A DNA stretch of 64,000 nt, taken from positions 19,614,855-19,678,854 of the forward strand of contig OY482851.1 of assembly GCA_960531495.1 (NCBI GenBank), in the 5' to 3' direction. Both the position numbers and the translations under genes were made by a program. Of this stretch, positions 30,291 through 42,306 are shown piece after piece (positions within the stretch are counted from its first letter, which is position 1; each line of letters starts with the position of its first letter). The notes below the pieces were generated by a model. The model did no database searches and was not told the origin of the DNA. It saw only the letters and a program-made list of their open reading frames with translations. The DNA is from Zeus faber (taxonomy: Eukaryota; Chordata; Actinopteri; Zeiformes; Zeidae).

Positions 30291-30878
30291 TCAGTGTGGA
30301 GGTGAGGTGATTGTGCCTTTCTGAGTTATAAATACTCTCTCCCTCTCTCTTTCTCTCCCCCTCTCTCTCCCTCCCTCCCTCCCTCGCCACCTGTCTGCAA
30401 CACCTCCGGGGACACGTCTGTCCCTGTGCATCAGCTACAGGGGAGTGCCGGGGGGGCTGTAAAAGTTACTACATCCTTGTTACTTATCTAACGGACATCT
30501 GACTGATGACTGCTGCAGCTGCACAGGAGTGTGTACCGTTGACCACCAGAACAAGCACACGCACACGCACACGCACACACAGACACACACACACACACAC
30601 AGTCTCTTTGTGAAGGAAAATCCTGAGATAAAAACACGCTGAGGTGAGCAGGGGGGATTTTTTCCTCATGAGTAATTCACATCATACATAAAATAGAGAA
30701 CGAGAAACAAAGAGAGCAAGAGCGAGAGAGAACGAGAGAGAGAGAGAGAGGGGTCGGACAGTTGTGCTGTGGGGATCAATGCAGCTGTTTGAAGACAAAC
30801 AGTAACTAACTGGTCTGAGGAACAACAAATGCCTGTTTTGCATCCTGCAGATGTTTTCTCTACAGGCAGGGAGAATAT

Positions 30879-30962
30879 GGGAGAGAGAGAGAGAGCGAGA
30901 GAGGGAAGGGAAGAGGGACGTTTCTCAGCTTGTCACAAATGTAAACTGTGAGGGGAAGTCAA
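30879..30962 (+). repeat. GA-linked dispersed repeat, copy 1
   Basis: (GA)n followed by GGGAAGGGAAGAGGGACGTT and TCTCAGCTTGTCACAAATGT, then AAACTGTGAGGGGAAGTCAA. An inverted relative lies at 47272-47372. Confidence 0.8.
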
Positions 30963-31589
30963 AGGAGGCAACAGAAGGTCCGCAAGATCCACTGATCCAT
31001 GTAAGGCTGTACATTTTTCTGTGCGCTTACGTGTGTATGTGTGTGTGTGTGTGTGTGTGTGTATGTGGTAATGCGCTTAGGGCCAATCTGTGAGCCCTGG
31101 AATGATGTGAGCAGTGATGTAATCAAGAGTGTTGGTTGTGTGGCCAGTTTCTCAGGGGGATCAGGGCACCGGCCTCCTCGATATCATATTCCTCCGGCTC
31201 TTGTGTGGAAGGCTTCAAGTTACGGTCTAGTCATGTGGCATTCACTTGCGCATAAACTTCACAAACACACACACTGTTTTTCTAAACACACCATTTTGAA
31301 TATACAACCACATATTGTGTAAAATCCCCTCCGCCACCCAGCCATACACTATTCCAGTGTATGGGGGTACTCGTACCCCTAGGGGTATTTTGGGGTACTG
31401 TAGGGGGTACGAAAATTAAAATAAATTAAAATTTTTGATTGTGCATAAGGATTAGAAAACACATATGATGCACACACATTCATAATTTATGTTCATTTTC
31501 TGTTATTTCCACCAAATACTGTAAATATTTTTACACACAAATCCTTGCACACAGGCAGAATTGCAAACAATCCCCCGCATTCATGTAAA

Positions 31590-31623
<34 letters not shown>

Positions 31624-34001
31624 CTAACACACACACACGTCCCTATGACTTGTCAGCGAGCCAGACGCTGTCAGGGTGGAGCACATCAGACGAGAGGAGG
31701 AGGGGGAAGCAGAAAAGCTCCAGTTTCATTTTCAGCCGGTGACTGATGGTGTACATCACACAGACGTCTAGACATCATCCGCTGGTCGGTGTCATTTTCA
31801 CATCGAGGCAGATATTTAAAAAAGTGATGGAATGTGACAATATGAACTATGTGCGTGACGGTGTATGTGTGTGTAAGAGACTTGTGTTTTCCAACTGTCA
31901 ATACGATGTATAAAGGGGCTCAAACAAAGCTCAACTTGCCTCTTTGCACAGACAGGGATGGAGTGTGTGTGTGTGCGTGCGTGCGGCGGCGGCGCATGCG
32001 TAGCTGTGTGTGTGCCGAAGACAGACAAAGAGACTCATGCATAATTTAGGTGGTGTGCATCTCAGCGGTGCTTTGCTTCGGCCTGGGGGGGCATTTCATC
32101 AGAAGAGCTTTTGGAGCTCCGTCTCTCCGTCTGCTTGTTTCTTTCTTCATTTCACATAATCAGAGGTCTTTCATTTCTTTTTTTTTTTTTTCCTCTTTCT
32201 ATGTAAAACCCACTACTCGCTTTCAGGCCAAATCCTTTCATTACCGTTTTGTCCCGCCGGTGTCTGGTTTGCTTTCCAGCTGTGCTCGATCGCCCACGCC
32301 TTCTGACCCACTGACTATCCCTCCCGCTTGCGCCCTCTGCTTTTCCTTGTTGTCCGCTCCAGTACACAGCTATTTCATCCTTCGCTTCATTGTGCCTCTC
32401 TTGATATCCTCCTCCCCTCACCACGCAGCACTGCACCCCTGCTCTCGTCCCAGTCCCCTTTTTACTCTGCACATGCACACACACACACACGCACAAATTG
32501 CCATGGGCGCAGCTGGCACAGACTGGTTACATAACTTGGTCTGTTGCCTCTGCTTAGCTCCCTGTGTGGCTGACAGTAGACTTTGGTCTCGCTGACCTCA
32601 TACGCATGCACATACAGACACAAGCCCATGTGTCAGTCGGCCTCTTGTCTGTAAGCGCGGTGGGCAACGAGACTGGAGCAGCCGAACGACCAGCCGGCTA
32701 ACTCGCTGGGTTACGACTCATACTGTGCACGGTACGCACAGTACCCTGGCCAATCAATTGAAATAACGTGGAAGATGTATGCATTGATCCTAGGAGCGCA
32801 ATCTCTGACAGGAGAAGTGGCAGCAGCGGCCTGACACCTCGCCAGTCAGAGCCACGCCGCCTCTTCTCTCTTATACCGATATGCTGCACTGCAAACACAG
32901 ACCGATAGGCAGAGCAATGACCTAATTTTCTACTTCCAAATCACTCCAACATTCCCGTTCTACTACTCTCTCGATATGACTATACATGTTGCCTTCACTG
33001 TACTTTTCATGCCTATACTCCATAGGAGCTTCTCAAGTGTCGTGGCTTAGGCCCCCCTTTTGCTGCTTTCCCGACCACTCATTAACGCTCCCTCCCTAAG
33101 CGCTTGTCTTGCTCCCCTGATTATACTTCCACCTTCCCCAAACAGGTCTCTCTGTACAGTAAGTTATTCAAAAGGCCTAGGTCAGTAATGCAAATATTAT
33201 TATAACCTCTATTCTACCTCCAAGGTGATTGGAACCTTGGATTATCATTGCGAATATGAAGAAAATGGGATAGAAACCAAAAGCAATCTCTACAGTACAA
33301 CACCCACACCCACACACACAATAGCAGAGGCTGCATTTACTTTTGTTGCGTCCGCCATTTGAAGTGCCTCGGTGAAAACATTCTAGTCAGTCATGTTATA
33401 CTGTTTAACTCCTCCACCTGGGTGTGTCGGTGCTCAGTTATCCGGCTGTGATGTTGATGAAGTCAAATAATGTCTCAGTACCACAAGCTTATACACATAT
33501 AGCGCAGTAATGATCATTGTAGCTACCATGTAAAATTGGTGACAGTGGTAGCAGGTCTGGAAGTTTCTGAATGTACAGGAAGGAACCTGGAAGGATCGTT
33601 CACCGTTCACCACCACTGTTTTAACCGTTGCTCGGGACTGAAAATGGATCCGAGGGGCATCTGAACACTTGATGGAGAAAGAACAAAAAAAAAAGACAGA
33701 TTGCATACACTGGGTATATATTTAAGGGATTGGGATGTCAATTTGATAGAGGACTCGCAGTGTGCAACAAAAGGCAGTGTGTGTGTGTGTGTGTGTGTGT
33801 GGTTTAAAAGGATAACATACCTGAATACCCACCAGCATTAATAGGACATTGGGATCGCATAGTGTCCTCATAATTTAGTGTCTTCGTAATCCATAAGACG
33901 TTTCGAAACATTTAATATGCAAGTCTACATAATCCCAGCTAATCTTGTTTTTAAAGTTGTCTGGGGGTTGTTTTTTTTCTCTAAATTACTCTATAAACCT
34001 A

Positions 34002-34049
<48 letters not shown>

Positions 34050-34348
34050 GAGCTCCGGGGACAATGCATGTAATCTTGAATCGGACATATCGCCTTTAAG
34101 TGTCCAGTAAAGATTCACAGTCACTACGGGCAAAGAGGCTACTTTCCATCATTGTGCATCAATGGAACAAGCCTCATCCGTCCGCGCCCATTCATAAGCA
34201 CCTGGCTCATTCACATTTTTGGAAGCAATTCAGTAAAAAAAAAAAAAAAAAGAAAAGAAAAGAAGGAATCGATATTTTTCCTGGAAAAGATGCACTTGCA
34301 GCTCTTTCAAGCGAGAAGTGAATCGCAGGTTGATATCGTGCTCTGCAG

Positions 34349-34351
34349 CCC

Positions 34352-34398
<47 letters not shown>
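34349..34398 (+). repeat. (CAA)n trinucleotide repeat
   Basis: About 16 CAA units; a second short (CAA)n with A-runs lies at 34679-34712. The two bracket the inferred exon-1 donor. Confidence 0.95.
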
Positions 34399-34419
34399 AA
34401 AAGATGCACCGATAAGCGT

Positions 34420-34972
34420 TGCGCAACGAGCCAAGCCCGTCCGCCGCCGCCACCACGGCGCGACCGACGAGCCAGGAAAAGCAATGGAATCGCCGCGCCG
34501 CGCCGTGGGAGCCAGTCCGCGCTCCCCGTCCTCCGCGCTCGGACAACCGCTCCGCGTCGGTTAGAAATCGGTTGCGCCGCGCACGAGCCGCCCCTACCTT
34601 CCGACGCTCCCAGAACTGACCCACATGCCACTGGTCACGCGAACCGGACAAAGGCTTGGACGGAAGGATAAAAAAAAAACAACAACAACAACAACAAAAA
34701 AAAAAAAAAAAACCCCAGCGGCCCCTCGGCTTTTCGGACCCGGAGCCGAAAACACACCGGCGTGAACCCGGAGCTCTTTTTTTTTTTGTTGTTGTTGTCG
34801 GGGGGCGGAGGGGGGTGGTTGGTTGGTTGGTTGTGTTTTCACGGTCCCGGCCGCACCTCCGCGCTGTTGCTGCTCGTCTCCCAGCTGATCTCCTCTTCGG
34901 CGGCGCGCCCCCGACGCCGCGCGTCCCCGCTCGGCCAGCGCGTGGAGTTAAGGAAGGCACGCGCCAATCACA
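34420..34972 (-). promoter_or_regulatory. rhobtb4: CpG-rich promoter block of the RhoBTB gene, with CCAAT box
   Basis: Dense CpG dinucleotides (for example 34440-34590 and 34840-34960), in contrast to the AT-rich surroundings. A CCAAT pentamer at 34964-34968 (ATTGG on the gene's strand) is the kind of NF-Y site common in CpG-island promoters. The block sits 6 kb upstream of the start codon, contains the inferred exon-1 donor, and is bounded on its distal side by an 18-bp minisatellite. No TATA box is evident. Confidence 0.6.
34598..34900 (-). other. rhobtb4: Probable untranslated first exon of the RhoBTB gene (upstream end approximate)
   Basis: On the minus strand the sequence GGGAGCGTCGGAAG is followed by GTAGGGGCGG, a good donor at 34598/34597, inside a CpG-rich block. 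Because the coding exon needs an upstream untranslated exon and this is the only CpG island upstream in the window, I infer exon 1 here, giving a first intron of about 6.3 kb. The transcription start is not visible. (CAA)n and A-rich runs at 34670-34712 would fall inside or just upstream of the exon depending on the start. Weaker donor-like sites (AAG|GTAGGC near 30177, AAG|GTAGAT near 28873) could mark other untranslated exons. Confidence 0.45.
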
Positions 34973-34982
34973 GGGGGGGGGG

Positions 34983-35936
34983 GGATCCTGTTTTGATCAG
35001 GGATCCTGTTTTGATCAGGGATCCTGTTTTGATCAGTGATCCTGTTTTGATCAGGGATCCTGTTTTGATCAGTGATCCTGTTTTGATCAGGGATCCTGTT
35101 TTGATCAGGGATCCTGTTTTGATCAGGGATCCTGTTTTGATCAGTGATCCTGTTTTGATCAGGGATCCTGTTTTGATCAGGGATCCTGTTTTGATCAGTG
35201 ATCCTGTTTTGATCAGGGATCCTGTTTTGATCAGTGATCCTGTTTTGATCAGGGATCCTGTTTTGATCAGGGATCCTGTTTTGATCAGGGATCCTGTTTT
35301 GATCAGTGATCCTGTTTTGATCAGGTATCCTGTTTTGATCAGGGATCCTGTTTTGATCAGTGATCCTGTTTTGATCAGGTATCCTGTTTTGATCAGGGAT
35401 CCTGTTTTGATCAGTGATCCTGTTTTGATCAGTGATCCTGTTTTGATCAGGGATCCTGTTTTGATCAGGGATCCTGTTTTGATCAGTGATCCTGTTTTGA
35501 TCAGTGATCCTGTTTTGATCAGGGATCCTGTTTTGATCAGGGATCCTGTTTTGATCAGTGATCCTGTTATCACAGGGATCCTGTTTTGATCAGTGATCCT
35601 GTTTTGATCAGTGATCCTGTTTTGATCAGGGATCCTGTTTTGATCAGGGATCCTGTTTTGATCGGTGATCCTGTTTTGATCAGTGATCCTGTTTTGATCA
35701 GGGATCCTGTTTTGATCAGGGATCCTGTTTTGATCAGGGATCCTGTTTTGATCAGGTATCCTGTTTTGATCGGTGATCCTGTTTTGATCAGTGATCCTGT
35801 TTTGATCAGGGATCCTGTTTTGATCAGGGATCCTGTTTTGATCAGGGATCCTGTTATCACCAGGGATCCTGTTTTGATCAGGGATCCTGTTTTGATCAGG
35901 GATCCTGTTTTTGATCAGGGATCCTGTTTTGATCAT
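34983..35936 (+). repeat. 18-bp minisatellite, about 53 units
   Basis: Head-to-tail units of consensus GGATCCTGTTTTGATCAG. Variation is mostly at one or two positions (GGGATCC, GTGATCC, GGTATCC, CGGTGATCC), with two units reading CCTGTTATCAC. Each unit carries TGATCA and most carry GGATCC. Because 18 is divisible by three and the unit lacks stops in some frames, long ORFs run through on both strands (DPVLIR/DPVLIS on plus, SLIKTG and DQNRIP on minus). These are repeat artefacts. The array begins about 15 bp beyond the CCAAT box of the RhoBTB promoter. Confidence 0.97.
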
Positions 35937-36130
35937 GGGATGGTAGCTCAGGAGGTAGAGCTGGTCGTCTAGTAATCTAAAGGTTGCTGGTTCGATCCCA
36001 GGCTCCTCCTGCTAGCATGCTGTAGTGTCCTTGAGCAAGACACTTAACCCCTAATTGCTCCTGATGGCTGCGTCCGTCGGTGTTTGAATAATTGTAAGTC
36101 GCTTTGGATAAAAGCGTCTGCTACATATAA
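35937..36130 (+). mobile_element. tRNA-derived SINE (V-SINE-like), apparently complete, inserted in the minisatellite
   Basis: The 5' part is tRNA-like: A box TAGCTCAGGAGGTAGAGC and B box GGTTCGATCCC. The middle contains CCTTGAGCAAGACACTTAACCC, the conserved central motif of fish V-type SINEs, and the 3' part reads GTAAGTCGCTTTGGATAAAAGCGTCTGCTA, shared with partner LINE tails. It is flanked on both sides by TGATCA, a candidate short target duplication, although the same hexamer is part of the minisatellite unit. It is non-coding and depends on a LINE for movement. Confidence 0.85.
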
Positions 36131-36150
36131 TGATCAGGGATTCTGTTTTT
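36131..36150 (+). repeat. Single degenerate minisatellite unit beyond the SINE
   Basis: TGATCAGGGATTCTG directly follows the SINE tail, showing that the SINE landed near the edge of, but within, the array. Confidence 0.7.
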
Positions 36151-36359
36151 GTTCACCACAACAGCAGCCTATCCGCTCCACTGCCGTCATCTGATCGTCC
36201 ACAGCCACAATACTAAGAAGAAAAAAAGTATGACTAACTCGTTCATTACATTTTCCCCAAATTAATAACAAAAATAATAATAATAATAAAGTTGAAATAT
36301 ATATGATTTTTTTCAAGTCCCAGAATTGCATTCAAAATTTCAACTTTTTTTTGTTTGTT

Positions 36360-36793
36360 GACATGGGCCCAGTTGTTGAAAAAGTTTAATCTGGACCAGA
36401 ATTGATCCAGATTTGGAAGTCCCATGTTTTGCTCCGGGACCAGGTAATCCATTTTACTTTTGTGCCGGTTTTTCAAAGCAACGACCCAGTGTTTTGATCA
36501 GTGATCCTGTTTTGTTCAGGGTTCCTGTTTTGATCAGTGATCCTGTTTTTTGTTCAGGGATCCTGTTTTGAACAGGTATCCTGTTATCACCAGGGATCCT
36601 GTTTTGATCAGTGATCCTGTTTTGATGGGATCCAGATTCAGACTTTTGAAGATGACCACATCCTGATTATCGGCGCTTTAAATTTCACAGCACCACCTAC
36701 TGGATATAAAGAATACGCCCATTATAGACATTTAGAGCCATTAATTCAGAACTAAATTAAAAGATATATACAAATTGGCATATTTGGGTCAAC

Positions 36794-36829
<36 letters not shown>

Positions 36830-37062
36830 TATTATTAATTTTGTGAAAACAGACTTATTATTTGGCGGATTCAGTGTAAAGCAACCTAAAGCACCTCTTT
36901 TACTGGAAAGTTTATTTTCTTCTCAGGCTACGCTGCGTCATCAAATTTACCACGACTGCCTTTCAGTAAATCTTATCAGTCACTATCAGTAAATTCTTTG
37001 CAGGAAAGGGCGGACCCCGCCAGCAACCACGGAAACAGCATATAGGAGAACATGCACAACCC
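36360..37062. mobile_element. Degenerate dispersed repeat (transposon-like, family not assigned)
   Basis: 36360-36488 (GGGCCCAGTTGTTGAAAAAG, AATTGATCCAGATTTGG) and 36627-36715 (TTTTGAAGATGACCACATCC, CACCACCTACTGGAT) resemble common fish repeats. 36995-37060 is an inverted copy of a segment found twice near the window start. No open reading frame of note. The limits and family are uncertain and it may be a mosaic of several elements. Confidence 0.4.
36489..36626 (+). repeat. Outlying degenerate units of the 18-bp minisatellite
   Basis: About seven variant units (TTTTGATCAGTGATCCTG, TTTGTTCAGGGTTCCTG, TTGAACAGGTATCCTG, GTTATCACCAGGGATCC and others), much less uniform than the main array 550 bp away. 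They are flanked by transposon-like sequence containing similar words (GATCCAGATT, GGATCAGAATTGATCC). Confidence 0.85.
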
Positions 37063-39218
37063 AAATACACTGAATGGCCGGAAGACCACAACTTATCTCA
37101 TAACATAAATAAATAAACAAGGGATGAATATCAAATACAATATATGTTTTAAGAAATAAACCTGTTCAGTTATATTTCTGAGTTTCTGCTTCTGTTGTTT
37201 TCATTTTTTTTTTTTTAAATGAGACAAGGGCAAAGGAATCAGGAACCTTTTTGCCCTCGTAGTTTTTAAAGATCCCATGTCTTGGAACTCAATTCTGCAA
37301 TGGGGAGCTTTGCAGCAGGGGAGTAGAGCTTCCATGTTGCCAGGAAATAAATAGACCTGACTAGATAATAAGATCATTTCTGTGATTTTCCCCTATGAAT
37401 TGATATTTAATTACAATGTGCAATACATGGTTATGTAAATACATCAGTATTCATGATACAACTTTGGCAAATATGTTTTTTTTTAATAACTTTGACTCTC
37501 TAGCATCAGCCTTTCCACTGTATTATGACACAAAATCAACATTTTTTTTCCCTCTTCCTCAAGGGTATTCTTCATAGTTTGACTGTATAGAAACCTGAGA
37601 AGAAGTGAAATTAAACTATTTCCAAGTGTCACCCTGCATGAAAGAAGACAGACATCTACTGGTAGAGTGTGGTATTGGTTGTTCTATAACAAAGTAGGTG
37701 GGGTAATTACACAAGATACAACTTGGAGGATGCCAGCGGGGAAGTTGGGTTGCAGCTGCAGGTCATGCTCCCGGAGCAACATCATGCCAGAGCTATCCCT
37801 CAAGCCCACTGCATACACTGAGGCTAAACTCCTTTAAAGAGCATTCCCATGGTGGCAAAGGCCGCACACCAGGAACCGAGTGACTGGACGATGAGAATCA
37901 AAACAAAGAAAAGCATAGGAACACATCTTAAGGGCCTGGCACGTCTTGCTCACCGAACACGTACTGTACGTGCACACGTGCAACGTACAGTACAAGTGCA
38001 GACGGGACAAGCAGCGGAGAGCCCTGAAGACCAGGGGATGTTTGCCTCACACGCCTGCCCAGCGCTGCCCCCAGAGTCCTGAGAACCCCGCGCACCCTGA
38101 CCCAGCCTGGCACGGCCAGAATGCAACGGCGTGAATGATGGGGCCGTAATGCCGCTGGGGAAAAGCAGGGGTTCGGTGGCAGCGGCACTGAGACGCCATT
38201 GTAGTCATTTCGCGAGCGAGGGGCATTGTGAGAGAACTCTCAAGTAGCCCACGCTGAGGTAATCTCTCTCCCTTTCAGCGACTGTAGTACGACATGGAGC
38301 GGCTGGCATTGCTTGCAAGCTTTTATTGCTCTTTTATTAACTCGGTGGGAAGCCCCCCTCCCCGCCTTTGTAAGAAAGTTCAGAGATGTTGTTGAGATGG
38401 TTTCTCAGGTGATGAAAAGATTACATTAAGAAGGAACCCCAGAGTTCCCATCTTTTAAAAACTGGTCAACTTAGTTGGTCAACGTGCCGCGCTCCAGAAA
38501 TTAGATTAATGAATGAAGTTCATTTATTTAACTTATTCATAATTAATCTTGCCAATATTAACGTTGATCTGCCAAGAGGGATATTGCCGAGAATTTATCA
38601 AATTTCCATCAAGTTCAAGGATCCACTTGCTTGACACAGGTGGCCACTTCTCAAACCACACTCACACCCATGCACAACCTCCCTCGATTTTTCCCTTTTT
38701 CGTTCTTACTTCCTTTGTTGTCTTTCCTTTCTCTGAAGACAGTTGGGGAGATAAGAATTTGAATCAGAAATCAGAATCGGAATCAGATGCGCCACTTTTA
38801 CAGTATTAAGTAAAAATAAAAAATAAATATATATACTGTATATTATAATTCTTTAAATATATTTTTAAATAAAAAATGTAATTACAATTTTTTAATTATT
38901 ATGATGAAGGTGATGAACTTCCATCACTTTTAATTGTATTTATTTGTTGTATTGCTCCTACTCCTAAATGGATAAGCAGTATGGAAAAATCACAATGGCC
39001 CCTCAGGGTGGATGAACTGAATACCTTGTTCCTCAAAAAAAATAATTCTACAATTATTTTCGGGGCAAAGTTTCTTTTGGGGGGGGTGGGGTTTCTTGAC
39101 GCGGACTAGCTGCATTTTGAATTGAAATCATTCCATGCATTCAAAATCTCATTCCCATCCTCTCATCAGCTGATCGGGTTCTCACCCTTCTCAGCTCAGC
39201 GCTTTCTCCCACAGTCGT

Positions 39219-39220
<2 letters not shown>
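37063..39220. other. Intergenic sequence, no gene recognised
   Basis: AT-rich with a G+C-richer patch around 37840-38230. A GAATCAGAAATCAGAATCGGAATC stretch at 38760 resembles the start of a common fish interspersed repeat. Open frames have no domain I know. Confidence 0.45.
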
Positions 39221-39312
<92 letters not shown>

Positions 39313-39315
39313 TCC
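39221..39315 (+). repeat. (CA)n array, about 95 bp
   Basis: Nearly pure CA tract. Confidence 0.95.
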
Positions 39316-39548
39316 ACACACACACCCCTTGCCCCCACACCGGACCGAAGCTGTGCGAAAGCTGTCAAAACACCCAGCTTCTCACACTCGACGGACTGCA
39401 TAGAGGGCTCGCCTCAGACACACACACACTCCTAAGTGATAGACACACACACACACACGCCCGCGTGCGTGCGCAAAAAGTCTAGATGTGGCCCTGTATA
39501 CAGACACAAGTAGGTCAGAGCTGCAGTAGGTCTTCCAAACAGTCCTCC

Positions 39549-39657
39549 AGCGACATGATAGTGATAACAAATCAGAGAATCAAATCACACATCAATCCTC
39601 TTTCTCTCTCACTCTCTCTCTCTCTCACGCGCTCTCTCACACACACACAAACACACA

Positions 39658-39710
<53 letters not shown>
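39549..39710 (+). repeat. Dispersed microsatellite-linked repeat, copy 2, with (CT)n and (CA)n
   Basis: CAGCGACATGATAGTGATAA and CAAATCAGAGAATC, then (CT)n and (CA)n. It is the inverted counterpart of 4419-4480, with a short extra segment. Confidence 0.8.
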
Positions 39711-39713
<3 letters not shown>

Positions 39714-39992
39714 TGTATATACATTACAGCCTGGGCTACTTTTTTTAGTTTGTTTGCTGCCAATTGTTGGACTATTTGTCGCTGTTGTCGTTTTTGTCAT
39801 GGAACAAAGAAGAAAGGTAGACAAACAAAGAGAGCGAAAATGAGACTTCCCTCTTAATTCTCTCCCAGGGAAGGAAAAGGATAAAAGAGAAAAGTTGAGG
39901 ATTATAATGAACGGGCCAGCGGGCCTGAAGCAAAGTGTAGCCTGGAAGAAACCCTCAACAAACACAGGAAGTGGAAGTGCATATGGTGGACA

Positions 39993-40023
<31 letters not shown>

Positions 40024-40780
40024 GACTGTTTCTCACAAACACGCACACGCACTCATTCGCACACAGAAGACTCGACACCGGCGAGTGGCGGAGATGTGTG
40101 TTGGCGGAGGCCCACCCTCTGACATGAAGCAGAGTGCATAAAGAAGTGGCTTCACTGGCTGACTGGCCTGTCAGCACGGGAGGACGGTGGGAGGGGAGAA
40201 AGGAACTGGAGGTTTGGGCCAGGGAAGATGGGGATGTTTACTCGCCGCGTTATCGGTAGATTTTCTAATCAGAAGTGGGGCTGCAGAGCCGGGTGTGTGG
40301 CCAGCTGTTGTTGTCTCATTACAGTGCGTCCTAATGAAGACATATCAGTTCATTGCTCTCCACAGAAAGAGAAACAGAGAACAATGGAGTGCAGGAAAAG
40401 GAGGGGGGCAGGGTGTCACTGTTTTGACAGAAAAACGATGATTCGAAAGAATTCCCATCCTGTCGTCAGCTCCCCTCGTCCCTCCGCGCCGGCGGGGTGA
40501 CGGACAATCACCGCCGCGCTGACCTCCGGCCCAGGCGCAGATAAAAGCGCCGGTCTGCCGTACACGGCGAAAGACCGGGGTTGACTCAGTGGCGGCGATG
40601 GGGTCTTGTGACAGCGGAGTATGTGGGGAATGTGGAGTGGCTGCGGGGGCGGAGGGATGGAATGAAGGGAACGTTTGGGAACGAGGGGAGCTGGGGAGGC
40701 TGTATTAAGGGGGAACATGGCGCTGGATCGGAGAGAAAGATGTAGAGTGAGAACGACTGGAAGAGGTAAGGGAGGGTTCT

Positions 40781-40782
<2 letters not shown>
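39711..40782. other. Intergenic sequence, no gene recognised
   Basis: Mixed composition with a (CT)n at about 39997-40023 and a G+C-rich patch at 40480-40560. No coding signal recognised. Confidence 0.45.

Positions 40783-40872
<90 letters not shown>
40783..40872 (+). repeat. (GT)n array, about 90 bp
   Basis: Pure GT tract followed by a GAGTGGGT minisatellite-like run to 40905. Confidence 0.95.
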
Positions 40873-40874
<2 letters not shown>

Positions 40875-41605
40875 TGGGTGAGTGTGTGAGTGGGTGAGTG
40901 GGTGGGGTTATTTCTGTTGAACGGCCTCCTGTCTGTCTGAGGGGAAACAGACCCTGATTATGATATTAATGCCAACTTAAATGTTTCTCAGAGAGGAGCC
41001 AGGCTTTTACTAAGCAGTGCCCAGGGGGGCTTGATAGACGCCCTTTTCCCTTCCCGAATGGCTGTCCTAAAACCGCCGGCGCTGCCTATTTCGAACGAAT
41101 GCAGCGTCTGGCAGACCCCGACCGGCACCCGTCAGCTTCCTCGATACCTTACCATGGCTATGCGGCCGCCAGAGCTTCAGCCCTGGCATTGTTTGGCTAC
41201 ACGGCCAGCTCAGACAGCGGTCCGACTAAGAGTTATGTAGGGAGCGCTTTCTTGTTGGAGAGTCCATTGTTTATTATTGGCGAATTCATGTGACGGTTCT
41301 GTTCTCGCGTTGGTATTTCAAAAGGCCCGTTTCGTGTTGTGACAAGCCAGAGATGAGTCTTGATCATAGGACCGACAGAGGTGCAAGGTGGGAATGGTGT
41401 GTGAGTTTGTGTGTGGGTGGGGTGGGGGTGGTGGGTTGCGGGGATGCTCCAAATTCCTGAATGGTGTAAATCTCCTTTGATAGAGACACACTGCACATGG
41501 CAGAGTGGGTTTGGGTCTGCGTTTCCCGGAGGCGTGCTGAGGCTTGTCAAAATACAGGGTAAATTATAGGAAAGTGTTTGTTTTCCAGACACAAAGAAAT
41601 GCACC

Positions 41606-41608
<3 letters not shown>

Positions 41609-41693
<85 letters not shown>

Positions 41694-41706
41694 CACATAC
41701 GCAGAG

Positions 41707-41743
<37 letters not shown>

Positions 41744-41775
41744 AATGCACAAACACACACAGACACACACACAGA

Positions 41776-41816
<41 letters not shown>
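41609..41816 (+). repeat. Two (CA)n arrays, 41609-41691 and 41711-41816
   Basis: CA tracts separated by 20 bp of unique sequence. Confidence 0.95.
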
Positions 41817-42306
41817 CGTCTTTCTGTTGGACGGAGGCTCTCAGGTCAGCGAAGGTGCCGGTCAAACTGCTGCTCAAACGGCTGCTTTCGAGTGACGAGG
41901 TTAATCCTATTGAGACTCTTCCGCCGGCGGTTCAGGTACAAAGCCAATGTTTCACTTTTCCAAGGAGAAAATCACCCCCTTTTTAAAGCTATTTTGAGAC
42001 ATATTTCCACATCACGATATGATTGTTACCTGGGAGGTCGGGGGTAAAGGTCACCTCAGCTTACACATGTCATGAATTGCTTCACAACGTCTTCAATAAA
42101 GGGAATTAAACTAAGATGACATTCACAAAGACATAGTGTGTGATGAACATGTTTACTGAGGATTTCCTCAGCAGAAAATTGCTGATGGAACTGATATGGA
42201 TGACTGATGAATTGGCTGAAAGCGCAATGATGAATTTGCTTCACATTTGGGGACAAGACAGCACAGGGAGAGGGGACTGGGAATGAGAGTTGAGGTGTAT
42301 TTGCTA

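Noticed and set aside
34307-34960. 217-codon minus-strand frame across the promoter block
   Set aside because: Includes homopolymer and GTT-repeat-encoded runs of phenylalanine, cysteine and valine. It lies in the inferred promoter and 5' UTR and has no homology that I recognise.
34983-35936. A CRISPR array
   Set aside because: The repeats are contiguous 18-bp units with no unique spacers, in a vertebrate genome.
34968-35972. Long open frames (up to 322 codons) on both strands through the minisatellite
   Set aside because: They simply read the 18-bp unit as a six-residue repeat. Both strands are open for the same arithmetic reason and no promoter or splice context supports a protein.
35937-36010. 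A functional tRNA gene
   Set aside because: The tRNA-like part has A and B boxes but runs straight into the SINE body and has no proper acceptor-stem closure.
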